In this document: positions 1 through 6,084 of the stretch, in pieces | How positions within the stretch are numbered: position 1 is the first letter of the stretch | Layout: each line of letters starts with the position of its first letter | Origin: Minisyncoccota bacterium | GTDB taxonomy: Bacteria > Patescibacteriota > Minisyncoccia > Phycocordibacterales > CAIJYI01 | DNA length: 14,797 bases | Direction of reading: 5' to 3' | NCBI GenBank assembly: GCA_023229825.1 | Contig: JALNYN010000027.1 | Coordinates: 1-14,797 of the forward strand | Notes under the pieces: generated by a model | Database searches by the model: none | Told to the model about the DNA's origin: nothing | Seen by the model: only the letters and a program-made list of their open reading frames with translations | Made by a program: the position numbers and the translations under genes

Positions 1-468
1 ATATTCACGGCTTCGCCCAACGCGCTTGCCTATTTCGTTGTGCTTCAAATTAAATTCACTTGCGAGCTGTCCGAACGCGCGTGCGCGATCGACAGGATTC
101 AGATCTTCGCGCTGCAGATTTTCGATGATAGCAAGCTCGAGCTTTACGCGGTTGTCGTCTTCTCCGGTACGGATAACGGAAGGCACCTGTTTAATACCGG
201 CAAGTTTGGACGCGCGCAAACGCCGTTCTCCTGAAATAAGCTCGTATTCAACGCCGATCCCGCCGTCCTCTTTTTCAAATTCGCGCCGCGTCACGACCAG
301 CGGCTGCAAAACACCGTATTGGCGAATGGAATCAGCCAGTTCGCGAAGCCGCGATTCATCGAATTCCCGGCGTGGCTGGTATGGATTCGGCTTAATCTTC
401 TCCACTTCGATCCAAAAAATGGAATCGTACATTTTCGGCTTATCTACATCATTTATTTCTTGTGTCAT
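1..468 (-). CDS. parB: ParB/Spo0J-family chromosome partitioning protein (5' part, runs off the left edge)
   Basis: The first 156 residues are present and the C-terminal half lies outside the window. ParB proteins load at parS sites, bind CTP and act with ParA in chromosome segregation. The N-terminal ParB/Srx domain covers about residues 17-120. It shows KIKPNPYQPRREF near 25-36, a GVLQPLVV segment at 52-59 and the CTP-binding motif GERRLRA at 80-86. ENLQREDLNPVDRA follows at 116-129, leading into the helix-turn-helix region (IGKRVGRSR at 146-154). ATG at 466-468 is chosen because the homology starts soon after it and a -10-like hexamer lies 6 nt upstream. There is no Shine-Dalgarno site, so the mRNA may be leaderless. 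Family assignment is secure; no parS-like site was seen in the window. Confidence 0.93.
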   Translation of the reverse strand, partial: MTQEINDVDKPKMYDSIFWIEVEKIKPNPYQPRREFDESRLRELADSIRQYGVLQPLVVTRREFEKEDGGIGVEYELISGERRLRASKLAGIKQVPSVIRTGEDDNRVKLELAIIENLQREDLNPVDRARAFGQLASEFNLKHNEIGKRVGRSREY

Positions 469-474
469 ACCGTT

Positions 475-503
475 ATCTTATCACGAGAAAGCCGGTCGAG
501 CAA
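475..503 (-). promoter_or_regulatory. Candidate parB promoter giving a leaderless transcript
   Basis: On the minus strand TTGCTC (498-503) and TAAGAT (475-480) are 17 nt apart, and TAAGAT lies exactly 6 nt before the parB ATG. The -35 match is poor (3 of 6). The main support is that the same 6-nt gap recurs at the CAP-protein gene and mnmA. Confidence 0.4.
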
Positions 504-524
504 AATGTGGATATACGGAACAAG

Positions 525-566
525 GATTACAGATTACCGATTAAAGATTTACGAATAAGTACGAAT
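525..566. repeat. Degenerate heptanucleotide array upstream of parB
   Basis: Six consecutive 7-nt units are visible. The first two are GATTACA and GATTACC, and later units drift (GATTAAA, then GATTTAC). The period is exact with no indels. Arrays of the same period but different base content occur at 5478-5612, 6050-6084, 8940-8974, 9977-10011 and 13534-13568. Function is unknown. Confidence 0.75.
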
Positions 567-590
567 ATAAAAAGAAGCAACGAGCGGAAA

Positions 591-651
591 CAAGGACAGT
601 CCTTAAAGAGGAGCGGAGCATAGCGGAGTGACGGGGAAAGGACTGTCCTTG
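591..651. repeat. Inverted repeat pair of 14-mers, each itself nearly palindromic
   Basis: CAAGGACAGTCCTT (591-604) and its exact reverse complement (638-651) are separated by 33 nt. Each arm can also fold on itself, because AAGGAC and GTCCTT flank one central base. No T-run follows on either strand, so it is not an ordinary terminator. Confidence 0.7.
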
Positions 652-664
652 GTGGAGCGGACAC

Positions 665-697
665 AAAAAAAGCATCTCATCCAAAAAGACAAGATGC
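665..697 (-). terminator. Rho-independent terminator for the 779-988 gene
   Basis: On the minus strand GCATCT (697-692) pairs with AGATGC (677-672) across a 14-nt loop, followed directly by seven T. It lies about 80 nt past the stop codon of the small minus-strand gene. Confidence 0.7.
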
Positions 698-778
698 CAT
701 CGATTTTACTTAAATTCAGCCCACGCGGTTGGCAAACGAAGTTTCATGTTCTTCTCCGCAGTTACCAAAAATTGTTTA

Positions 779-988
779 TTACTCGGCGTTCAATTTACCA
801 TCGTGTACAGCGACACCCAATAAGACCAATAGGTCATCTTCGGGTAGGTCCATTTGAAGCTCGATTTGCTCTTTCATTGGAAGCGCATCCAGTTCCTTGT
901 TGATCGCCCGAAGCGCGGCATAACATTCTTCTTCGTTTTGGATATTTGTCGCTTCTTCAATCCGTTCATGTAAGGTTTTTTCTTTCAT
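779..988 (-). CDS. Small acidic hypothetical protein (69 aa)
   Basis: I do not recognise a family. The 69-residue product starts MKEKTLHERIEEATNIQNEE, is rich in Glu, Leu and Asp, lacks membrane segments and looks mainly helical. ATG at 986-988 is preferred over a TTG 12 codons upstream, because GAGGA lies about 7 nt before the ATG, which is good Shine-Dalgarno spacing. A promoter with a consensus -35 box lies just upstream and a terminator lies downstream, so it looks like a single-gene unit diverging from the 1218-1667 gene. It may be a lineage-specific small protein; a regulatory role would be a guess. Confidence 0.65.
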   Translation of the reverse strand: MKEKTLHERIEEATNIQNEEECYAALRAINKELDALPMKEQIELQMDLPEDDLLVLLGVAVHDGKLNAE

Positions 989-1038
989 TTCATAATCCTC
1001 ATAGTCAATGGAACAAGTTGACAAGTCAACCGTGTTAT

Positions 1039-1067
1039 ATGGTAGCAGAGTTATGATTCATTGTCAA
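1039..1067 (-). promoter_or_regulatory. Promoter of the 779-988 gene
   Basis: On the minus strand a perfect TTGACA (1062-1067) is followed after 17 nt by TACCAT (1039-1044, 4 of 6). It is back to back with the plus-strand promoter at 1089-1117, so the two small genes are divergently transcribed. Confidence 0.6.
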
Positions 1068-1088
1068 TAGCGTTACACGTTTTTGTGT

Positions 1089-1117
1089 TTGACTTGAATA
1101 ATGATTTGTGTTATACT
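1089..1117 (+). promoter_or_regulatory. Strong sigma-70-type promoter of the 1218-1667 gene
   Basis: TTGACT (1089-1094), an exact 17-nt spacer and TATACT (1112-1117) each match consensus at five of six positions. Transcription should begin near 1124. That leaves a leader of about 94 nt before the Shine-Dalgarno start at 1218, or almost no leader before the ATG at 1127. Confidence 0.8.
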
Positions 1118-1126
1118 CTGTTCCAG

Positions 1127-1282
1127 ATGTCACGTTCCTCAAAACGACGCGTTCATTCAAAAACGGCAGAGATGCCCTCATCCTTGAGAAAGTTTAACCT
1201 GAGAAGGGAGAATGAAAATGAAAACAACCGTAAATATGAAAACAGTGGAAGCGATCATCAATGGCTCGCGAAAAATCGATGA
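1127..1282 (+). CDS. Possible short upstream ORF (51 aa, basic), doubtful
   Basis: An ATG lies 9 nt after the -10 box of the strong promoter and opens a 51-codon frame beginning MSRSSKRRVHSKTAEMP, rich in Arg, Lys and Ser. It overlaps the start of the 1218 gene in another frame and ends at 1282. No Shine-Dalgarno site precedes it, so it could only be read as a leaderless or near-leaderless message. It may be simply the untranslated leader of the downstream gene. Confidence 0.25.
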   Translation: MSRSSKRRVHSKTAEMPSSLRKFNLRRENENENNRKYENSGSDHQWLAKNR

Positions 1283-1667
1283 AATGAGAAAAAGGATTTG
1301 TGAAACGGTAAAAATGCTTAATGGGTTAGTAAACAAAAAATCCTATAACAAGGTTGGCGTCTTCGGGCTCATGATTTATACCAATAGCAACATGTTTTGG
1401 AAAATAAAGCCGAGTAATATTCACCGCCGCGGATTTATTGTGGAAACACCAACAGTTACTGAATCATTCCACGTTGAAGCATATATATCTGAGAACAACA
1501 AACCCAGATTGATATTTTCTGAACATGATTCGTCAGTCTTAAATTATCATGATGTTCAATTGATTTATGATAATCTCCACATGTTACTGTCAGGGATGAT
1601 GGAAATTTTTCCCGAAATTGAAAGAAAAATAAAACCATTCCTTGAAGCGTCAGAAGTTGAGTTGTAA
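1218..1667 (+). CDS. Hypothetical protein (149 aa)
   Basis: I do not recognise a family. The product is a 149-residue soluble-looking protein with a helical, Lys/Arg-rich N-terminus (about 1-45), a mixed segment with several aromatic residues (about 50-100), and a C-terminal helix ending PEIERKIKPFLEASEVEL. There are no membrane segments, cysteine clusters or known catalytic motifs. ATG at 1218 is preferred over ATG at 1212, because AAGGGAG at 1204-1210 is 7 nt from 1218 but only 1 nt from 1212. A strong promoter and a strong terminator bracket it as a one-gene unit. It is AT-richer than the housekeeping genes, so recent acquisition is possible. Confidence 0.8.
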   Translation: MKTTVNMKTVEAIINGSRKIDEMRKRICETVKMLNGLVNKKSYNKVGVFGLMIYTNSNMFWKIKPSNIHRRGFIVETPTVTESFHVEAYISENNKPRLIFSEHDSSVLNYHDVQLIYDNLHMLLSGMMEIFPEIERKIKPFLEASEVEL

Positions 1668-1687
1668 AAACAAATCTTACAAAGAGC

Positions 1688-1716
1688 AAAAAGGCTGTCC
1701 ACGGACAGCCTTTTTT
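1688..1716 (+). terminator. Rho-independent terminator of the 1218-1667 gene
   Basis: AAGGCTGTCC and GGACAGCCTT form a strong stem around a tiny loop, followed by a run of T, 21 nt after the stop codon. The A-run on the other side gives it some bidirectional potential. Confidence 0.85.
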
Positions 1717-1763
1717 ATATCGTAATTCGTCCCTTTTCCATATACTAGTCCCTTATACTTACA

Positions 1764-1782
1764 GTGCCGGAGGGGAGACTTG
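1764..1782. repeat. 19-bp duplicate of the tRNA-Leu 3' end (att-like direct repeat)
   Basis: GTGCCGGAGGGGAGACTTG at 1764-1782 is identical to 2063-2081. The latter is the 3' acceptor strand, discriminator base and part of the T-arm of tRNA-Leu, read here on the plus strand. The two copies bracket a segment without genes. Such a partial tRNA copy in direct orientation is the usual mark of a tRNA-targeted integration, though a local duplication is also possible. Confidence 0.75.
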
Positions 1783-2062
1783 GTCAGGAATAATTTTTTT
1801 TGCGAAAAAAATTTTCCCGACCCGACCTCTTCTTACAGAAGCAGTATACCTTTTCAATATTCTGCTTCGTACCTCGCAAAATATTAGAAGAAGGTCTTGC
1901 GGAATGGGTCCCTTCCCATTCCTCACCTGTCCCTGCGGGGACATGACTCCGACCTTTCCGCCAGCGGGCGGACCCTCCCGCCGGAGGGCAAGTCTCCCAC
2001 GCGACTGAAGCAGTTCAGTCGCTCTCCGGCGCAAAAAAATCGCCCTACGGGACGATTTTATT
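1783..2062. other. Stem-loop-dense cassette between tRNA 3'-end duplicates
   Basis: There is no credible gene in these 280 bases. Eight inverted repeats follow one another: a 9-bp A/T stem at 1792-1813, a longer imperfect stem at 1824-1896, 8 bp at 1901-1922, 6 bp at 1928-1943, 6 bp at 1957-1972, 6 bp at 1973-1988, 9 bp at 2001-2022 and the tRNA terminator at 2036-2059. Most have four-base loops (TGCG, AGCG, CGCC, GCAG). GCCGGAG at 1980-1986 and CTCCGGC at 2024-2030 also pair and copy the tRNA-Leu acceptor stem. It may be a small non-autonomous element or a pile-up of short palindromic repeats. Confidence 0.6.
2036..2059 (-). terminator. Terminator downstream of tRNA-Leu
   Basis: On the minus strand AAAATCG pairs with CGATTTT and CCC with GGG around a three-base loop, with one bulge. 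Seven T follow, starting just after the tRNA 3' end. Confidence 0.75.
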
Positions 2063-2063
2063 G

Positions 2064-2145
2064 TGCCGGAGGGGAGACTTGAACTCCCAAGCCTTACGGC
2101 ACACGATTTTGAGTCGTGCATGGTTACCAATTTCATCACTCCGGC
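2064..2145 (-). tRNA. tRNA-Leu, anticodon CAA
   Basis: An 82-nt class II tRNA. Acceptor strands GCCGGAG (2145-2139) and CTCCGGC (2071-2065) pair fully. The D-arm contains TTGGTAA. The anticodon stem CACGA/TCGTG holds the loop CTCAAAA, with CAA at 2111-2109, which reads UUG. A long variable arm (around TGCCGTAAGGC) is typical of tRNA-Leu, and the T-arm is GGGAG, TTCAAGT, CTCCC. The discriminator is A, and the next bases are CA, so the CCA tail is not encoded and must be added enzymatically. Confidence 0.95.
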
Positions 2146-2157
2146 TTACATGGGTAT

Positions 2158-2163
2158 GTTATA
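2158..2163 (-). promoter_or_regulatory. Candidate -10 element of tRNA-Leu
   Basis: TATAAC on the minus strand (2163-2158) ends 12 nt before the tRNA 5' end. The nearest -35-like sequence, TTGATT, is only 15 nt further upstream, so the promoter would be weak or the tRNA may be co-transcribed from ftsI. Confidence 0.4.
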
Positions 2164-2201
2164 GTATTTTTGGTTAAAAATCAAACTTGAATTACTTTCG
2201 C

Positions 2202-2297
2202 CGGACGGGGTTTGTAACCCCGTCCGAAATGTTTGAAGATCTTGATCGAGTTTGTGCTTCAATATAACCATAAACGAAGCCTCTAAACATCTCGGAC
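2202..2297 (-). other. Candidate structured RNA between ftsI and tRNA-Leu
   Basis: On the minus strand a 13-bp helix (2297-2285 with 2234-2222, one G-U pair) and an 11-bp hairpin (2226-2216 with 2212-2202, loop ACA) share CGGAC at 2226-2222, so they exclude each other. Inside the larger helix GCTTC and GAAGC can pair as well. No T-run follows the hairpin, so it is not a clear terminator. The interval 2146-2348 otherwise holds no supported gene. Confidence 0.45.
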
Positions 2298-2348
2298 AGG
2301 CTACAGCTGCAGTCACGCGACAAGTTGTGTTGCCATACGCCATACCAT

Positions 2349-4088
2349 CTATCGATCAGGCGGAACTTCATAGTACGACAGCAAAAACTTTGTCAGACTC
2401 ATGAACGGTTCCGTGAGCGTGTGCGATGCATATTGTTCTCCTCGCGGATTCACTACATATAAAAAGACGAGAAATTTCGGCTCGTATGCGGGAAAATATC
2501 CGAAGAAAGAGTGCAGGTATTGATCGGCAGAGTACTTGCCGTTTATCGAGATCTGCGCCGTTCCGGTTTTTGCGGCAATGCTGTAATTCTCCATTTTCAC
2601 CGTTCCGCCGAGCAGAGCTTTATCTACCACAGTCACAAGCATGCGAGTTATTCTCTCCGAAGTTTCCGGTTTAAGTACGCGCGTTCCTTCGGCAATGACA
2701 AATGGTTTTGTGATGCCCGCCGCATATATGGTTTTTGAGCGAAGATGCGGTTCTATAAGCATTCCCCCGTTTCCAAGCGTGCATAAAGCTCGAGCTATCT
2801 CTATCGGAGTAACGGAGATCCCCTGCCCGAATGATGCGGTCGCGTATTCAACGGTCCGATTTCTTCCCGCTTCAAGGTTGGCGAGATTTCCCGGAATTTC
2901 CGATGGAAGATCGATCTTGGTCATATCGCCGAGCCCGTATGCCGTCAAATATTTTTCGAGGTTCTGCTTCCCCATTTCTTTCATGACAAAAACCATTCCC
3001 GTATTGAGCGATTGATTCAAAACTTCCTGCATAGGAACGTTGTTACCTCTTGCACGCAGGTCATAATTATACAGCTTGAATCCATCTGCCGTGACATAGC
3101 CAAGGTTATCGTTGTAAGTCATACTTTCCGTAACTTTTCCCGTATCGAGCCCCGCCGCCATGACGAGCGGTTTGACGACCGATCCCATTTCGTATCGTCC
3201 GCCAACGAGCGGATTGTTAAAAACGGAAAGGTTGGTTTCCTTCGACGTGTCGTTCGGGTCGAAGGTCGGCACCGATTCCATCGCGTATATTTCACCTGTT
3301 TTCGGATCGATAATGATGCCGCCGACATCTCCGCTGTTATATTTTGCTTTGATCGCTTTAAGCTCTTTCTCAAGTTCGGACTGCACGGTCGGTTCGATAG
3401 TGAGTGCGATATCTCCCTTTGCTTTTTCCAGAGGATCGATAACCGGTCCGATAGAAGAAAATACTTCCGCAAAAAAATTGCGCTGCGTTCGACCGGTGTT
3501 TTTGCTTAAGATCCTGTCATAATAGCTCTCGATGCCGTATCTTCCGGAAAGCGTTATCCCATCGTCTTCATATCCGACAAAACCGAGCTCATGCGAAGCC
3601 AAGTTTCCGCCCGGGTAATACCTCCAATGTTCTGGAGAAACGAAAACTCCGGGAATGCGGAGCGCCTGAATTTTGGTCGCTGTTTCTTCATCCATTCTAT
3701 GAGCAATGATCTCGGATGAATCATTCTTTTTACCCGCTTTTTCTAAAAAGGTCTTCTTATCGAGAGGAAGGATCGGGGATATCTTATTGTAAATTTCGAT
3801 AGGGCTCATTCTTTTTGTTTCGGCGATCATTTCCGGATTCAACTCCAAAAGATAACCCGAAAGCACCGTCGCGGCAGAGACGAGATCGCCGTTCTTGGCG
3901 GTAAAATAAATAGTGTTTCGATCGAATTGATTCACCGCGATCTTGTACTGCCCCTCCGCTCTGACTCGATATTCATCGCCGTCAACGATCTGCAACAAAT
4001 ACAGCTGACCGATAAGCACGGCCGCTACGGCAATAACAATAAAATAGAGAAACCAAATTCTTCTGTGTCCGCAAGATATGTCTGCCAT
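2349..4088 (-). CDS. ftsI: Class B penicillin-binding protein (FtsI/PBP2-like transpeptidase)
   Basis: A 579-residue D,D-transpeptidase that cross-links septal peptidoglycan outside the membrane. Residues 1-9 are cytoplasmic and about 11-33 form the single transmembrane anchor. The N-terminal pedestal domain spans roughly 40-220 and the transpeptidase domain roughly 250-565. All three active-site motifs are present: SVVK at 303-306 (nucleophile S303), SLN at 360-362 and KTGT at 507-510. No PASTA domain follows, and the length is normal for the family. It is the last gene of the mraZ-rsmH-ftsL-ftsI series, 83 nt after the FtsL-like gene. That position, more than sequence, favours FtsI over an elongation PBP2. 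No clear Shine-Dalgarno site precedes the ATG; the start is supported by the correct spacing of the membrane anchor. Confidence 0.93.
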   Translation of the reverse strand: MADISCGHRRIWFLYFIVIAVAAVLIGQLYLLQIVDGDEYRVRAEGQYKIAVNQFDRNTIYFTAKNGDLVSAATVLSGYLLELNPEMIAETKRMSPIEIYNKISPILPLDKKTFLEKAGKKNDSSEIIAHRMDEETATKIQALRIPGVFVSPEHWRYYPGGNLASHELGFVGYEDDGITLSGRYGIESYYDRILSKNTGRTQRNFFAEVFSSIGPVIDPLEKAKGDIALTIEPTVQSELEKELKAIKAKYNSGDVGGIIIDPKTGEIYAMESVPTFDPNDTSKETNLSVFNNPLVGGRYEMGSVVKPLVMAAGLDTGKVTESMTYNDNLGYVTADGFKLYNYDLRARGNNVPMQEVLNQSLNTGMVFVMKEMGKQNLEKYLTAYGLGDMTKIDLPSEIPGNLANLEAGRNRTVEYATASFGQGISVTPIEIARALCTLGNGGMLIEPHLRSKTIYAAGITKPFVIAEGTRVLKPETSERITRMLVTVVDKALLGGTVKMENYSIAAKTGTAQISINGKYSADQYLHSFFGYFPAYEPKFLVFLYVVNPRGEQYASHTLTEPFMSLTKFLLSYYEVPPDR

Positions 4089-4171
4089 AGGTGTAATAAA
4101 TTTGGTATTTCGAATATTCGTTAGCCTATAAAAAATAATAAAGAATATGAACTTCGAGCAGAAAGGCGGTT

Positions 4172-4489
4172 TTAGTCGCGCATCGTCAAGACGGGAGTTC
4201 GAGAAACATAATCGATCTTCGATATCTCATGATACCCCATCGTTTGAGCCAAATTAACATCCATCGATTTTCCAAGCTCAGTTATCTCGGCTTCCAACTC
4301 TGCAACTTTCGAAGACGTCTCACGGATCTGGGATTCGGCCGTTTTTCTCTCCACGATGTTCACGATCGTCGATTGGATAATGTACAAATAAAATGCGACC
4401 GTGCAGGTGATGAGAACTGTCAGGACCCAAAACGCTTTCTGCTCGTAATTATACAAAGATATTGATTTGATCTGTATATTATCTTGCAT
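4172..4489 (-). CDS. ftsL: FtsL-like cell-division protein
   Basis: A 105-residue single-pass membrane protein: a cytoplasmic tail (1-18), one transmembrane helix (about 19-39) and an extracytoplasmic coiled coil (about 45-75, with RETSSKVAELEAEITELGK), then a short tail with MGYHEISKIDYVSR. This is the architecture of FtsL/DivIC, which bridges FtsB, FtsQ and the FtsW-FtsI synthase at the septum. Sequence conservation in this family is very low, so the call rests on topology and on its position between rsmH and ftsI, where ftsL normally lies. It starts 29 nt after the rsmH stop, with no strong ribosome-binding site visible. Confidence 0.75.
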   Translation of the reverse strand: MQDNIQIKSISLYNYEQKAFWVLTVLITCTVAFYLYIIQSTIVNIVERKTAESQIRETSSKVAELEAEITELGKSMDVNLAQTMGYHEISKIDYVSRTPVLTMRD

Positions 4490-4518
4490 TTTATTATCGA
4501 ATTATTTCTTTCAAAATT

Positions 4519-5460
4519 TTATTTCTTTTTTATAATGCGTAACTTTGCGCTTCTTGATCTCCGATTGGCGCTCATTTCTGCTGAGGAAGGAACAATTGGT
4601 TTTTTGGTGATCAATTCCGCTTCACCCTCCCTTGATCTTTCTCGGAAAAACTTTTTTACCAGCCGATCTTCCATGCTGTGGAAGGAAATGACGGCGATCC
4701 TTCCTCCTTTATCGATCACTTCAAATGCTGCTAAAAGCGCTTCCTGCAAGGCTCGAATTTCATCATTAACCGTCATCCGAAGCGCCTGAAATGTTTTGGT
4801 GGCAAAGTGCGACTTCCTTCCGTTTCGATACCATCCGGGCACCGCGCTTGCGATGATCCCGACCAAGTCCTGCGTCGTTTCAATTTCCTGCATTTTCCGC
4901 GTATCGACGATCCTTTTCGCTATTCTTCTTGCAAAACGTTCTTCACCATATCCGGAAAGGATCGAAACAATATTTTCTTCATCCCAAGTGTTCACGATAT
5001 CCTTCGCAGTAAATGAAACTTTTTTACTGTCTGTAGGAAACGTCATCAAGAGCGGCTCATTTTTCTGAAATGAAAATCCTCTTCCTGACGATTCGAGTTC
5101 GTGGGTGGAAAGTCCGAGATCGAACAATATTTTATCGGCTTTTCCAATACTGAGGTCCGTCATTACCTTCTTTATATTCCGAAAATTGTCGGTCACGAGA
5201 TGCACTTTCGCCGGGCAATCTTTGAGCCGCGCCCCTGCGCGAGTGACGGCGGTCGGGTCGGCATCGATCCCAATAACCGTTCCGGTTTTTCCCACCAATT
5301 TTCCGATCACAGAACTGTGTCCTCCGCCGTTTACGGTCATGTCAACAAATATATCTCCTTCGGAGATGGCAAGACCTTCTACTACTTCATTTAAAAGAAC
5401 GCTTATATGGACAGTGTCGCCCGCTTCTTTCTCTGTTTGAATGTCTTTGTCGTTGTTCAC
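4519..5460 (-). CDS. rsmH: 16S rRNA (cytosine-1402-N4)-methyltransferase RsmH (MraW)
   Basis: A 313-residue SAM-dependent methyltransferase that N4-methylates C1402 in the 16S rRNA decoding site. Family motifs are clear: HISVLLNEVV at 18-27, the SAM-binding loop DMTVNGGGHSS at 40-50, GIDADP at 64-69, DLGLST at 114-119, GRGFSF at 126-131, GYGEERFARRIAKRIV at 170-185, TFQALRMTVNDE at 223-234 and ISFHSMEDRLVKKFF at 258-272. The usual DATLGxGGHS and DLGVSS motifs are slightly altered (DMTVNGGGHS, DLGLST). The length is typical. The start is GTG at 5460-5458, since no ATG precedes the first conserved block, and only a weak purine stretch lies upstream. It follows mraZ after a 150-bp repeat-filled gap. 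Confidence 0.96.
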   Translation of the reverse strand: MNNDKDIQTEKEAGDTVHISVLLNEVVEGLAISEGDIFVDMTVNGGGHSSVIGKLVGKTGTVIGIDADPTAVTRAGARLKDCPAKVHLVTDNFRNIKKVMTDLSIGKADKILFDLGLSTHELESSGRGFSFQKNEPLLMTFPTDSKKVSFTAKDIVNTWDEENIVSILSGYGEERFARRIAKRIVDTRKMQEIETTQDLVGIIASAVPGWYRNGRKSHFATKTFQALRMTVNDEIRALQEALLAAFEVIDKGGRIAVISFHSMEDRLVKKFFRERSREGEAELITKKPIVPSSAEMSANRRSRSAKLRIIKKK

Positions 5461-5477
5461 TGTTTTTCCGATACTTA

Positions 5478-5612
5478 AATAAATTAAAAACTAAAAATGA
5501 AAAATTTAAAACGACAATTTAAAAGGAAAAAATAACTGGAAATTTTGTTTTGTGACAATTTCTAATTTTTACTTGCACTTTTTCATTTTTCATTTTTACT
5601 TTTTAATTTATT
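5478..5612. repeat. A/T-rich 28-bp inverted repeat built of heptads, between mraZ and rsmH
   Basis: The arm 5478-5505 pairs with 5585-5612 at 27 of 28 positions. The right arm includes the first two bases of the reverse-complemented mraZ stop codon. Both arms have a 7-nt period (for example TCATTTT repeated), which continues inward on the right to about 5560. The 79-nt middle is A/T-rich with no gene. In the mraZ-rsmH transcript it would form a long weak hairpin without a normal terminator tail. Confidence 0.75.
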
Positions 5613-6045
5613 AGAACACCCCGATCTCTCCCAACTTTTGCGCCAATGTGTCAGCCTGGTCGACGATCTTCTTTTTGTAGTCGATCCAGCGTTGTTCATT
5701 CCAAATTTCAGCCCTATCATGCACTCCCGTGACCACCACTTTCGCGCCAAGTTCTGCAAAGTCTTTCAGAAAATCCGGGATCAGAATACGTCCGAGCGAA
5801 TCAACTTCCACCTCAACCGCGCCGCCCAGCATAATGCGATTGAAACTGCGAGTATCAGCTTGTCCGGTCGAGAGCTCGGAAAGTTTTTGAGCCATTTTCT
5901 CCCATTGTTTGACCGGATACAAAGCAAGACACTTATCCAAGCCGTACGTCAAAACCACCTTCTTGCCCACTTCCTGGCGAAATTTCGCCGGCAATGAAAG
6001 TCGTTTCTTGGGATCGAGCGTATGTGTATATTCTCCAAGTAACAT
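5611..6045 (-). CDS. mraZ: Transcriptional regulator MraZ
   Basis: A 144-residue MraZ protein with two tandem SpoVT/AbrB-type DNA-binding repeats. The first carries GEYTHTLDPKKRLSLPAKFR at 4-23 and the second VDSLGRILIPDFL at 81-93. MraZ proteins form ring-shaped oligomers and control the dcw cluster, usually repressing it, by binding short repeats upstream of their own gene; such repeats are visible at 6182-6217. The first repeat has DPKKR where many members have DxKGR; the second keeps DxxGR. Length is normal. The ATG is set by the invariant family N-terminus (MLLGEYTHTLD). No Shine-Dalgarno site precedes it; instead a heptad array begins 5 nt upstream. It is first in the operon with rsmH, ftsL and ftsI. 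Confidence 0.96.
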   Translation of the reverse strand: MLLGEYTHTLDPKKRLSLPAKFRQEVGKKVVLTYGLDKCLALYPVKQWEKMAQKLSELSTGQADTRSFNRIMLGGAVEVEVDSLGRILIPDFLKDFAELGAKVVVTGVHDRAEIWNEQRWIDYKKKIVDQADTLAQKLGEIGVF

Positions 6046-6049
6046 AAAT

Positions 6050-6084
6050 ATAGGTTTTAGGTTTCAGCTGTTAGGTTTTAGCTT
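6050..6084. repeat. Heptad array immediately upstream of mraZ
   Basis: Five 7-nt units in exact register, such as TTAGGTT and TTAGCTT. It begins 5 nt upstream of the mraZ ATG and occupies the place of the ribosome-binding site. Units of the same type and number occur at 9977-10011. A degenerate inverted partner (around 6108-6140, including GACAGCTAA) lies further upstream. Confidence 0.75.

Larger units (their letters stand above)
469..778. other. Gene-free interval with repeats between parB and the next gene
   Basis: No convincing gene was found in these 310 bases. They hold the parB promoter, a heptad array (525-566), an inverted pair of 14-mers (591-604 and 638-651) and a minus-strand terminator (665-697). 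The rest (698-778) is the 3' untranslated region of the minus-strand gene ending at 779. A near-match to a DnaA box, TGTGGATAT, lies at 506-514 and is isolated. Confidence 0.6.

Noticed and set aside
26..544. Plus-strand 172-codon ORF opposite parB
   Set aside because: Ser/Arg-rich mirror of a clear ParB coding sequence on the other strand.
525..566. CRISPR array
   Set aside because: Repeat units of 7 nt with no spacers and no cas genes nearby; none of the repeat loci has CRISPR geometry.
1759..2139. Minus-strand 126-codon ORF across the stem-loop cassette
   Set aside because: It begins inside the tRNA-Leu gene and reads through a series of hairpins and a terminator; the product is low-quality, Arg-rich sequence.
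2146..2343. Minus-strand 65-codon ORF between ftsI and tRNA-Leu with a C-x2-C pair
   Set aside because: It starts 5 nt after the ftsI stop without a ribosome-binding site, is overlaid by the inverted repeats at 2202-2297 and resembles no protein. The RNA-structure reading explains the interval better.
3012..3509. Plus-strand ORF opposite ftsI
   Set aside because: It lies antisense to the transpeptidase domain, with no start signal or recognisable domain.
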